From NCBI GenBank assembly GCA_021777365.1, contig JAJYDP010000393.1, positions 1-5,272 of the forward strand: a stretch of DNA of 5,272 nucleotides, read 5' to 3'. The position numbers and the translations under genes are program-made. The notes under the pieces are model-generated. The model was not told the origin of the DNA and did no database searches. It saw only the letters and a program-made list of their open reading frames with translations. The stretch is from Chloroflexota bacterium. GTDB taxonomy: Bacteria; Chloroflexota; Limnocylindria; Limnocylindrales; CSP1-4. Positions 1 to 5,272 of the stretch are shown here, in pieces (position 1 is the stretch's first letter; every line of letters starts with the position of its first letter).

Positions 1-285
1 GGTGATCGCGGTGGAGGAGACCGAGACGATCGCGCTGTTCAGGAAGTACTGGCCGAAGTTGTTCGCGCCGAGCGCGGCGGCGAAGTTGTCGAGGGTGGGG
101 TGGCTGGGGATCAGCTGCGGCGGGATCTCGAGGACGTAGGCGAACGGCGTGAAGGCCGTCCCGACCAGGAACGCGAACGGGATGAGCATGACCAGCCCAC
201 CCGCCGCCGCCAGCGCGAGGATGGCCCAGGGTCGTGCGCGGCGGCGCAGCGGCCGCGGCGGCGTCACGTGTCGACGGGCGGCCAT
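1..285 (-). CDS. Carbohydrate ABC transporter permease, MalG-type (partial, N-terminal 95 residues)
   Basis: This is the second membrane subunit of the sugar ABC importer; it would pair with the upstream permease to form the translocation channel in the cytoplasmic membrane. My translation from the ATG at 285 is open for 95 codons and runs off the left edge, so the EAA loop that contacts the ATPase is not visible. A basic N-terminus (residues 1-19, rich in Arg) is followed by a first membrane helix at about 20-45. A periplasmic stretch has the family pattern PSHPTLDNFAAAL (60-72), and NFGQYFLNSAIVSVSS (76-91) leads into the second helix. This T-x-x-N-[FY] then [YF]-F-x-N-S pattern is characteristic of the MalG side of the CUT1 transporters. 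The ATG shares one base with the TGA of the upstream permease (TGATG), and no strong Shine-Dalgarno is seen, so translational coupling is likely. Family assignment is firm; the sugar is unknown. Confidence 0.92.
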   Translation of the reverse strand, partial: MAARRHVTPPRPLRRRARPWAILALAAAGGLVMLIPFAFLVGTAFTPFAYVLEIPPQLIPSHPTLDNFAAALGANNFGQYFLNSAIVSVSSTAIT

Positions 286-1259
286 CAGAGCGCCGCCTGG
301 CGGCGCGCGAAGCGCAGCTCGAACACGCTGATCACGAGCAGCACCGCGGCGAGCAGGTAGGACAGGGCCGCGCCGTAGCCCAGGTCGAGATACGAGAACG
401 CCTCCTGGTACATGTAGGTCAGCACCACGTGCGTGCTGTTGAGGGGGCCCCCGACGAGGCTGTTCGCCGACGAGGACATGACGAAGATGGGGATGAAGGC
501 GTTGAACCCCCCGATGGTGAGCACCACGAGGAGGAAGGTAAGGGTCGGCCGCAGCGACGGCAGGGTCACATGGCGGAAGCGCGCCCACGCTCCGGCGCCA
601 TCGATCTCGGCGGCCTCGAGCAGTTCGGGCGCCACGCCCTGCAGGCCGGCGAGGAATACCACCATCGTCCAGCCGATCCCTTTCCAGATACCCACGACGG
701 CGATCGCCCAGAGGGCGGTGGTCGGGTCGGCCAGCCACGCGACGTCGGAGGGGATGACGTGGAGCACGTCGTGGAGCAGCCAGTTGAGCGCCCCCGCCTG
801 GCCGTTGTAGAGGTAGACGAAGATCAGGCTGACGATGACCCAGGACGTCACCACCGGCAGGTAGTAGATGAGGCGCAGGATCGAGCGTCCCGGGATCGCC
901 TGGTTGAGCAGGAGCGCGACCCCCATGCCGATGACGAGCTGGCCGGCCACCGTCACCACGGTGTAGCCGACGGTGGCGCGCAGCGCCTGCCAGAAGACCG
1001 GATCACCGAGGGCGCGGGCGTAGTTGCCGAGCCCCACGTAGACGCTCGGCTTGATCAGGTTCCACTGGAAGAAGCTCAGGACGAACGAGCTGGCGAGCGG
1101 ATAGAGCGCCCACAGGAGGTAGAGCGCCATGCCGGGCAGCAGCAGCAGATAGATCGGCACGAGCCGGCGGATGCGCACGGGCGTCCGCCGGCTCGGTCGA
1201 GAGGAGAGCAACGGCATCCGACGTGGCACTCGCGCCTGGAACGCACGGGAGATCGCCAC
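285..1259 (-). CDS. Carbohydrate ABC transporter permease, MalF-type
   Basis: This is the first inner-membrane subunit of a binding-protein-dependent sugar importer (MalF/UgpA/LacF-like, CUT1 family). The 324-residue length is usual for the smaller members of the family. A basic N-terminus (1-32) precedes about six hydrophobic helices, near 33-60, 97-119, 130-152, 182-206, 238-260 and 295-315. The motif GLGNYARAL (76-84) follows helix 1, as is common in this family. The cytoplasmic EAA loop is intact at 215-234: EAAEIDGAGAWARFRHVTLP, with the conserved Glu-Ala-Ala, Gly221 and Leu-Pro; this loop docks on the ATPase. The GTG start lies 11 bases after the stop of the binding-protein gene, with a modest AGGCGG about 8 bases upstream. 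An ATG at 1217 (residue 15) is an alternative start, but I see no good ribosome site for it. The gene ends in a one-base overlap with the second permease. Confidence 0.95.
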   Translation of the reverse strand: MAISRAFQARVPRRMPLLSSRPSRRTPVRIRRLVPIYLLLLPGMALYLLWALYPLASSFVLSFFQWNLIKPSVYVGLGNYARALGDPVFWQALRATVGYTVVTVAGQLVIGMGVALLLNQAIPGRSILRLIYYLPVVTSWVIVSLIFVYLYNGQAGALNWLLHDVLHVIPSDVAWLADPTTALWAIAVVGIWKGIGWTMVVFLAGLQGVAPELLEAAEIDGAGAWARFRHVTLPSLRPTLTFLLVVLTIGGFNAFIPIFVMSSSANSLVGGPLNSTHVVLTYMYQEAFSYLDLGYGAALSYLLAAVLLVISVFELRFARRQAAL

Positions 1260-1270
1260 GTCGGTACCGC

Positions 1271-2638
1271 CTACGGCTTCAGGAGGCCGTCGACCGTCGT
1301 GGCCGCGGCATCGAGGGCCTGCTGCACGGGCTCGTCACCGCGCAGCGCCTTCAGGACGGCGTTGGTGACGGCCTCGTCGATCTTCGGCCATTGCGGGGTC
1401 GGTGTGCGGGGCTGCGCCGTGACCATCTGCTGCTGGAAGATTCCATAGTAGCTCGGCAGCTGGCTGTTCCCGGTCAGGCTCTTGAGAACGGGCATGTTCC
1501 CCACCTTGCCCAGCGCGAGCTGCGCCTCGGGCGAGAGCATGAAGCGCGTGAACGCCAGCGCCGCGGCCTGGTTCTGGGTCTGCTTGAACACGACGATGTC
1601 TTCGCCGCCGACCACCGAGATGCTGCCGGCGGGTCCGGAGGGGAGCGGCGCCAGCCCGTACTGCAGCTTGGGATACTGGTTGCTGAAGATGTCGGGCATC
1701 CACGGCCCGTCGACGATGGTACCGGTCTCACCCTTGCCGAGCGCGTCGGTCGTCCCGAGGCCGCCGCCCAGGATGCTGGGCGAGAGGTAGCCCTGCTTCA
1801 GCCAGTCGTAGAGCTTCTGGACCGCCGCCACGGTCTGCGGCCCATTGAGCACGCCGCTGGCCTGGGTCAGCGTGGCGTTCGTGATGCCGCCGCCCATGCT
1901 GAAGATCCAGGGCAGGACGTTCCAGCTGCCCGTGCCGCCTTCAGCGTAACCATAGGCGGCCGCTCCGGTCGACTTGATCTTGGCCATGTCGGCCTCGAAC
2001 TCGTCGATCGTCGCGGGCGGCGTGCTGATTCCGGCCTTCGCGAAGACCGCCTTGTCGTAGAAGAGCAGGCGCGTGTTGGTGTCGAGGGGCAGGCCGTAGT
2101 AGTGGCCGTTCCACTCGTTCGTCCCGAGCGACCCGGCGAACGTCTGCGCCGCGAGCTGCTGGAAGTCCGGCATCGCTTGGTCAAGCGCGAGCAGGGCGCC
2201 GTCGTTGGCGAACTCGGGCACCCACATGATGTCGGCACGCAGGACGTCGGGCAGCACCCCGCCGGCAATCCCGGTGACGAGCTTCTGGCGCAGATCGTTG
2301 TAGCCGATCTCCTGGTGCTGGACCTTGACGTTCGGGTACTGGGCCTCGAATGAGGTGATGAGCTGGTCAAGCGTCGTGACGACGTTGTTCTGCCCGCCGC
2401 CCTCGCTGTAGGAGTCCCAGAAGGTGATCGTGCCGCTGATAGCCGCCGCCGACGCCGCGCCCGGGCTCCCAGTCGCACTCGACGGACCTGTCGATGACGT
2501 GACCGGGGCCGCGGCCGGGGCGGACGCGGCCCCGGTCGGCGCCACAGTGGCTGCACTCCCGCTGGCCAGGCACCCCGCCAGGATCAGCGGCAGGGCCACG
2601 AGTGCGGCTCCCAGTCGCATCAGTGATTTCGATCTCAC
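1271..2638 (-). CDS. Extracellular sugar-binding lipoprotein of an ABC transporter (solute-binding protein family 1)
   Basis: This is the solute receptor of the importer; it captures a sugar or oligosaccharide outside the membrane and delivers it to the permeases. The 455-residue product opens with Arg/Lys residues and a hydrophobic core, then a lipobox LAGC with Cys23 as the likely lipidated residue. Residues 24-67 are a low-complexity Ala/Ser/Thr/Pro/Gly linker, and the mature domain begins near GTITFWDSYSEGGG (69-82). Family features follow: FEAQYPNVKV (97-106), LPDVLRADIMWVPEFA (129-144), the hinge-region YGLPLDTNTRLLFYDKAVFA (181-200), GPWMPDIF (311-318) and the C-terminal AFTRFMLSPEAQ (362-373). 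The start is well supported: GAGGAGG at 2645-2651 sits six bases before the GTG at 2638. That GTG overlaps the repressor's TGA by four bases (GTGA). An ATG at 2620 (residue 7) would also keep the signal peptide but is less well placed. Ligand specificity cannot be read from the sequence. Confidence 0.95.
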   Translation of the reverse strand: MRSKSLMRLGAALVALPLILAGCLASGSAATVAPTGAASAPAAAPVTSSTGPSSATGSPGAASAAAISGTITFWDSYSEGGGQNNVVTTLDQLITSFEAQYPNVKVQHQEIGYNDLRQKLVTGIAGGVLPDVLRADIMWVPEFANDGALLALDQAMPDFQQLAAQTFAGSLGTNEWNGHYYGLPLDTNTRLLFYDKAVFAKAGISTPPATIDEFEADMAKIKSTGAAAYGYAEGGTGSWNVLPWIFSMGGGITNATLTQASGVLNGPQTVAAVQKLYDWLKQGYLSPSILGGGLGTTDALGKGETGTIVDGPWMPDIFSNQYPKLQYGLAPLPSGPAGSISVVGGEDIVVFKQTQNQAAALAFTRFMLSPEAQLALGKVGNMPVLKSLTGNSQLPSYYGIFQQQMVTAQPRTPTPQWPKIDEAVTNAVLKALRGDEPVQQALDAAATTVDGLLKP

Positions 2639-3918
2639 CAGAGTCCTCCTCGGCCCACACGGGCCCGGGTACGACCGCCACCTGTCCGATCAGGGACGGC
2701 TGACACAGCGCTCGCCTCATCGCGTAGATGGGCGGGATGGAACAGCTCGCGCAGGACGAGGGTGGCGGCCCCTCGTGCCCAGGCATCGTCCCCCCATGGC
2801 TCGATCACCGGCATCCAGCGCTCGACCGCGCGCTCCGCCACAGCCTCCTTCCAGTTCGTCCGCTCGGTCACGGCTTCACGGAGCGGATCGAGGTAGACCG
2901 CGCCGAGCCTGACGCCCTCCCCTGAGACGATGACGCGTTCCGGATCGAGAACGGTCGCGGCGTTGACGATCGCGCCGCCGACGAGACGACCGGCCCGGGC
3001 GAGGATGCGGGCGACCCGTTCGTCAGTGGTCGCGTCGGCGGCCAGCGCGCCCGGCTCCACGAGCCGGCCCGTCGTCGCCTCGACATCACGCACCAGCGCG
3101 GGCTCGGCAGCGATGGCCTCGAGGCACCCGCGCCGCCCGCACCAGCAGCGCGGTCCGTCCGGCACGACCGTGACGTGGCCGAGCTCGCCCGCCCCACCGG
3201 ACGCGCCGCGGTAGACCGAGCCGTTGAGAACGGCGCCCATGCCGATGCCGCGCCCGATCGTTACGACCATGAAGTGCTGCAGCCCGCGCCCGGCACCGAA
3301 GAGCTGTTCGGCAATCGTCAGTGTGTTGACGTCGTTGTCGAGGTGGACCGCCAAGCCGAGCCGGTCGGAAAGGAGCGCGACCAGGTCGAGGTGGGACCAC
3401 TCGAGCAACGGGGAGAGGGCCACCCGCCGGGTCGTCGGGTCGACCATGCCGGGCACGCCGATCCCCACGCCCAAGATGGATGCACCGTCGGCGCCCGCGC
3501 TCGTGCAGAGCTGCTCGACGGCGGTGGCGAAGAGCTCGGCGACCGAGGCGGAATCGGCTTCGTGTCCGCGCGGCACGGTGACGAAGGCCAGCGGCGTCGC
3601 CTCCAGGTCGGTGAGCGTGGCCGCGAGGTCGTCCGCGGTGACTTTGATCCCGACGACATACCCGGCCGTCGGATTCACCCGCAGCGGCGTGGCCGGTCGG
3701 CCCAGGCCTCGCACAACGTCGGCGCCGCCAGGGGCGCCCCCCTCCTCGAGCAGGAACCGCGTGTCGAGGAGGTCCGCCGTGATGGCGGTGATGGTCGAGG
3801 GGCTGAGGCCGGAGAGCCGGGCGAGCTGGGCGCGGGAGAGCGAGCCCTGCTCCCGCACGAGGTTGAGGACGAGCGAGCGGTTCATGTCCCGGATGAGCTC
3901 GCGATGGCCGGTTCGCAC
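2635..3918 (-). CDS. ROK-family transcriptional repressor (NagC/XylR-like)
   Basis: Likely a cytoplasmic sugar-responsive repressor of this transport operon. Residues 15-60 form a winged helix-turn-helix (LSRAQLARLSGLSPSTITAI at 27-46). The conserved GRP (73-75) precedes the ROK sugar-kinase-like domain. The ROK signature GASGGAGELGH spans 238-248. The zinc cluster CWCGRRGCLE (258-267) supplies Cys258, Cys260 and Cys265 and, with His248, completes the usual site. LDNDVN (193-198) is the sugar/catalytic loop equivalent. The first phosphate-binding motif of ROK kinases (DxGGT) is degenerate here (GIKVTADD, 90-97), as expected for a repressor rather than a kinase. The conserved fold ends near LVLRELFHP (387-395); the final 32 or so residues are an Ala/Arg/Gly-rich tail running into the next gene. 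The GTG start has GAGG six bases upstream (3925-3928). The sugar signal is not predictable, although the adjacent operator resembles XylR sites. Confidence 0.94.
   Translation of the reverse strand: MRTGHRELIRDMNRSLVLNLVREQGSLSRAQLARLSGLSPSTITAITADLLDTRFLLEEGGAPGGADVVRGLGRPATPLRVNPTAGYVVGIKVTADDLAATLTDLEATPLAFVTVPRGHEADSASVAELFATAVEQLCTSAGADGASILGVGIGVPGMVDPTTRRVALSPLLEWSHLDLVALLSDRLGLAVHLDNDVNTLTIAEQLFGAGRGLQHFMVVTIGRGIGMGAVLNGSVYRGASGGAGELGHVTVVPDGPRCWCGRRGCLEAIAAEPALVRDVEATTGRLVEPGALAADATTDERVARILARAGRLVGGAIVNAATVLDPERVIVSGEGVRLGAVYLDPLREAVTERTNWKEAVAERAVERWMPVIEPWGDDAWARGAATLVLRELFHPAHLRDEASAVSAVPDRTGGGRTRARVGRGGLW
2645..2665 (-). promoter_or_regulatory. Strong Shine-Dalgarno of the binding-protein gene with an adjacent small hairpin
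   Basis: On the minus strand, GAGGAGG (2645-2651) precedes the GTG at 2638 by six bases and decides that start codon. Directly upstream, GGCCC-GTGT-GGGCC (2652-2665) can form a five-base-pair all-GC hairpin with a four-base loop. The whole element lies inside the repressor's coding sequence. Such a hairpin could tune translation or stabilise the downstream message so that the binding protein is made in excess over the repressor; that role is inference, and GC-rich DNA yields short hairpins by chance. Confidence 0.6.
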
Positions 3919-3929
3919 AGCCTGCCTCA

Positions 3930-3956
3930 GTTACTTCGTCTACTGGACGAACTAAC
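3930..3956. promoter_or_regulatory. Probable ROK repressor operator (27-bp inverted repeat)
   Basis: The plus strand reads GTTACTTCGTC, a TACTG spacer, then GACGAACTAAC. The two 11-base arms match at 10 of 11 positions. On the minus strand the first arm is GTTAGTTCGTC, close to the TTAGTTTGTT half-sites known for XylR, a ROK-family repressor in Bacillus. The repeat ends one base before the GAGG ribosome site of the ROK gene and 11 bases before its GTG. It is AT-rich compared with its surroundings. Binding here would block transcription of the repressor and the transporter together, giving autoregulation relieved by the sugar. The repeat is seen directly; its function is inferred from position and family. 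Confidence 0.75.
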
Positions 3957-3967
3957 AATCTCACCCC

Positions 3968-3973
3968 TGTCAA
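3968..3973 (-). promoter_or_regulatory. Possible -35 box of the transport operon
   Basis: The minus strand carries a perfect TTGACA (plus-strand TGTCAA) 11 bases upstream of the inverted repeat. A -10 box at 16-18 base spacing would fall inside the repeat (3944-3951), where the sequence is TTCGTCC and matches the consensus poorly. If this is the promoter, transcription would start within or just after the operator, the classic layout for repression by occlusion. The weak -10 keeps confidence moderate. Confidence 0.45.
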
Positions 3974-4560
3974 GCCCTCGTGTTCAGAGGTGGGCCGAAT
4001 CCCGTAGCACACCGCAATCCATCAGCCGTCGGGCTGTCCGGGCGCGCCGTCCACTTCCAGCCCGCCTCGTTGCTCGGCACCGGCCCGAGATGGCGATCGG
4101 GGCGGGCCGTGGTTCGCGCCAGCCAGGAGCAGGTAGAGCGGCAGGCCCTACCCTTTCGGAGCGGGGAAGAGAGGCCCGCGGCCGACCACGAGGGTCGCTG
4201 CGAGACCCGCCCACTGGGCCGGGCCAGGGCCTTGACTCGAACCGCGTCTCGCCGACACTGCTCACGGAGGGGACCGACCTGGGCACGGCCCACGGTATGG
4301 CCGGAGCCTGTTCCTTGACCGTCAGGCACGACCAGACGTAGATCGCATCACGCACAGGTTCCCGAGGCGCTCGCCGCGAGGCCTGCTGGTCGGGGATCGG
4401 CCATCAGAGACGGCGCCTGCGAGGGCGTCGTGGCGGTATCCCTACGGCCGCCGCTCGAGCGCCGTCGGTTCGACCCCTCGGAGCTCGCCGTCGCTGACCG
4501 CCCGCCGCGGTGGGGTGGTGGCCCCCAGCAGCTGTCCCCCAATGCGGGTCCTTTCGGCCG
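3974..4560. other. Roughly 590-base stretch with no convincing gene
   Basis: I read this stretch on both strands. Open frames exist (for example 3980-4318 plus, 3970-4329 minus, 4348-4542 minus), but their products are Arg/Pro/Ser/Ala-rich without motifs, as expected for chance frames in GC-rich DNA. Small inverted repeats are present, such as CAGCC-GTCG-GGCTG (4023-4036) and GGGTC with a seven-base loop and GACCC (4192-4208); neither is followed by a T tract. A TTGACC with TAGATC 18 bases downstream on the plus strand (about 4315-4344) looks promoter-like but leads to no plus-strand gene. The stretch contains the 3' flank of the zinc-ribbon gene and the upstream region of the sugar operon. 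Confidence 0.6.
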
Positions 4561-4905
4561 CTACTTGCTGCCCCACACCATCGCGCTGACGGCGCCTCGG
4601 TCGGTCAGACGGCGGAGGTCCTCGTCGTCCAGGGTCTGCCCGTGCCGCGCCGCGGCGATGCGCTGGTCACAGAGCGTACAGAGGAAGATGCTGCTCCCGT
4701 CGGGGTGCTCGATCGTGCGCCGGTCGGAGAAGAAGATGCTACCCACCGCGGTCTCCTCGCCGCAGCCCGCGCACGGTTCGAGGTGCGTCAAGGCGTTACC
4801 GCGCAGCTCTCGGACGCCGTGGCCCACGTGGGTGAGACCGATGGCCTTCCGAAGCCCATCTAGGAGGGCGCCCCGCTTGCCACGAGTCGGGTGATCGCCG
4901 GTCAT
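4561..4905 (-). CDS. Small putative zinc-ribbon protein, function unknown
   Basis: I do not recognise the family. From the ATG at 4905 the product is 114 residues. A basic N-terminal part (1-40) is followed by PCAGCGEE, with Cys45 and Cys48, and then FLCTLCDQR, with Cys76 and Cys79. This CxxC, 27 residues, CxxC pattern is a typical four-cysteine zinc ribbon. The segment between the pairs (GSIFFSDRRTIEHPDGSSIF) could form the beta strands of such a fold. An acidic helix (TLDDEDLRRLTDRG, 91-104) and AVSAMVWG close the protein. The start is chosen because GGAGG (4910-4914) lies four bases upstream, a slightly short spacing; reading the frame back to a TTG at 4980 would add 25 low-complexity residues. 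There is no signal peptide or membrane helix, so it is probably cytoplasmic. It could bind nucleic acid or a protein partner. The gene stands alone, about 600 bases before the sugar operon. Confidence 0.72.
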   Translation of the reverse strand: MTGDHPTRGKRGALLDGLRKAIGLTHVGHGVRELRGNALTHLEPCAGCGEETAVGSIFFSDRRTIEHPDGSSIFLCTLCDQRIAAARHGQTLDDEDLRRLTDRGAVSAMVWGSK

Positions 4906-4917
4906 GCCGCCTCCACT

Positions 4918-4939
4918 GGCGCGTGTCGTCGCACGCGCC
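4918..4939 (-). promoter_or_regulatory. Perfect 8-bp hairpin in the leader of the zinc-ribbon gene
   Basis: The plus strand reads GGCGCGTG, TCGTCG, CACGCGCC: two perfectly complementary eight-base arms around a six-base loop. It ends three bases upstream of the GGAGG ribosome site of the small gene at 4561-4905. It could be an RNA hairpin acting on translation or a protein-binding palindrome. No T tract follows, so a terminator is unlikely. The structure is seen directly; its function is unknown. Confidence 0.45.
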
Positions 4940-5118
4940 GCGCCCGAGCAAGGCTGCTTCCCGTGCCCCGTCTCCGTCAAGTGTCGTGCGGATCGACCCG
5001 TGCGGGATCGTCAGGCGTACGAGGTGGACGATGGGTGCCCGGTCGAGCGGAGCATGCGGGCGCACGAACCGCGCTCGGGCGCGCCCGGTCGGTCGCCCAG
5101 CGAACGCCCGGACGGACA

Positions 5119-5130
5119 CCTCTGCAGAGG
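5119..5130. repeat. 12-bp perfect palindrome
   Basis: CCTCTGCAGAGG is perfectly self-complementary and lies in the gap between the right-edge gene and the zinc-ribbon gene, about 210 bases upstream of the latter's start. It may be a small operator or chance; the match does not extend on either side. Confidence 0.3.
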
Positions 5131-5155
5131 GCTACTGGAACGCGCCGACGCCTGA

Positions 5156-5174
5156 CCGGCGCCTCCCGCGCCAG
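5156..5174 (-). terminator. Possible terminator hairpin after the right-edge gene
   Basis: On the minus strand CTGGCGC, GGGAG, GCGCCGG forms a seven-pair stem (one G-U) with a five-base loop, beginning 17 bases after the TGA of the gene at the right edge. No run of T follows, so if it ends transcription it is not a canonical intrinsic terminator. It could instead protect the 3' end of the message. Confidence 0.35.
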
Positions 5175-5191
5175 CCGCTCGCCGGGCGGCC

Positions 5192-5272
5192 TCACGCCTC
5201 GCGGTAGATCAGGTCGTGCTCGTGAACGTGGCCCGCCACGGCCAGCGCGACGTCGTCGCCCGGTCCCGCGCG
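5192..5272 (-). CDS. C-terminal end of an unidentified gene (partial)
   Basis: The last 26 codons of a minus-strand frame enter from the right edge and end at TGA (5192-5194). The visible residues include GDDVALAVAGHVHEHDLIYR, with a His-rich GHVHEHD close to the end. This is too short to name. The GD-x-V-x-L-x-V followed by a His-containing strand vaguely recalls the end of TOBE-type domains in sugar ABC ATPases, which would suit the missing ATPase subunit. The resemblance is weak, and the gene is separated from the transport operon by the zinc-ribbon gene and long gaps. It is also possible that this is a chance open frame, although the composition (no Arg/Ser/Pro bias) looks coding. Confidence 0.5.
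   Translation of the reverse strand, partial: RAGPGDDVALAVAGHVHEHDLIYREA

Noticed and set aside
234..1448. 404-codon open frame on the plus strand opposite the permease
   Set aside because: It runs antisense to a clearly conserved permease, and its product is an Arg/Glu/Asp/His/Gly-rich low-complexity chain, the usual shadow of a GC-rich gene.
1223..2353. 376-codon plus-strand open frame opposite the binding-protein gene
   Set aside because: Antisense shadow: no motifs, biased composition, and the minus strand carries the full family signatures here.
4234..4243. GACTCGAACC, resembling the T-arm of a minus-strand tRNA
   Set aside because: The flanking bases do not form a five-pair T stem, and no acceptor or anticodon arm can be built around it.
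3175..4341. 388-codon plus-strand open frame running from the ROK gene into the gap
   Set aside because: It lies opposite ROK signature motifs and continues as Arg/Ala/Gly-rich sequence with no domain; it begins inside the real gene and has no ribosome site that I can see.
4467..4476. GGTTCGACCC, resembling the T-arm of a plus-strand tRNA
   Set aside because: Only two of the five T-stem pairs form, and there is no cloverleaf upstream.
4906..4980. N-terminal extension of the zinc-ribbon gene to a TTG at 4980
   Set aside because: The extra 25 residues are low-complexity, they overlap the leader hairpin and ribosome site, and TTG is a poor start compared with the ATG at 4905.
1..5272. Defence system, CRISPR array, transposon or phage genes
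   Set aside because: No direct-repeat array, terminal inverted repeats, transposase or phage motifs are seen on either strand.

Overview
This is a GC-rich window (about two thirds G+C by eye). Every supported gene lies on the minus strand. The main content is a carbohydrate-uptake locus, read from about 3918 down to 1: a ROK-family repressor, a sugar-binding lipoprotein, an inner-membrane permease of the MalF type, and the first 95 residues of a second permease of the MalG type that runs off the left edge. The genes are tightly coupled: a 4-base overlap (repressor/binding protein), an 11-base gap (binding protein/first permease) and a 1-base overlap (first/second permease). This is almost certainly one operon. 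No ATP-binding subunit is present here.

The most informative non-coding signal is a near-perfect inverted repeat at 3930-3956, just upstream of the repressor's Shine-Dalgarno site. Its half-sites (TTAGTTCGTC on the minus strand) resemble the operators of XylR, a ROK repressor of Bacillus. With a consensus TTGACA box just upstream, it suggests that the repressor controls its own operon in response to a sugar.

Right of the operon is about 600 bases (3957-4560) in which I find no convincing gene. Next is a small gene (4561-4905) for a 114-residue protein with two CxxC pairs, probably a zinc ribbon of unknown function, with a perfect 8-bp hairpin just upstream of its ribosome binding site. At the right edge (5192-5272) is the last 26 codons of another minus-strand gene, followed by a possible hairpin terminator.

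Organism: a high-GC bacterium. The GTG starts, the long Ala/Ser/Pro/Thr linker after the lipobox, and the ROK plus CUT1-type ABC arrangement fit Chloroflexota (Thermomicrobia or Limnocylindria-like) or Actinomycetota. I lean towards Chloroflexota, but this is inference. I see no mobile element, CRISPR array, rRNA or tRNA. Apart from the operator and the unassigned zinc-ribbon protein, the window looks like ordinary sugar-transport territory rather than a new system.
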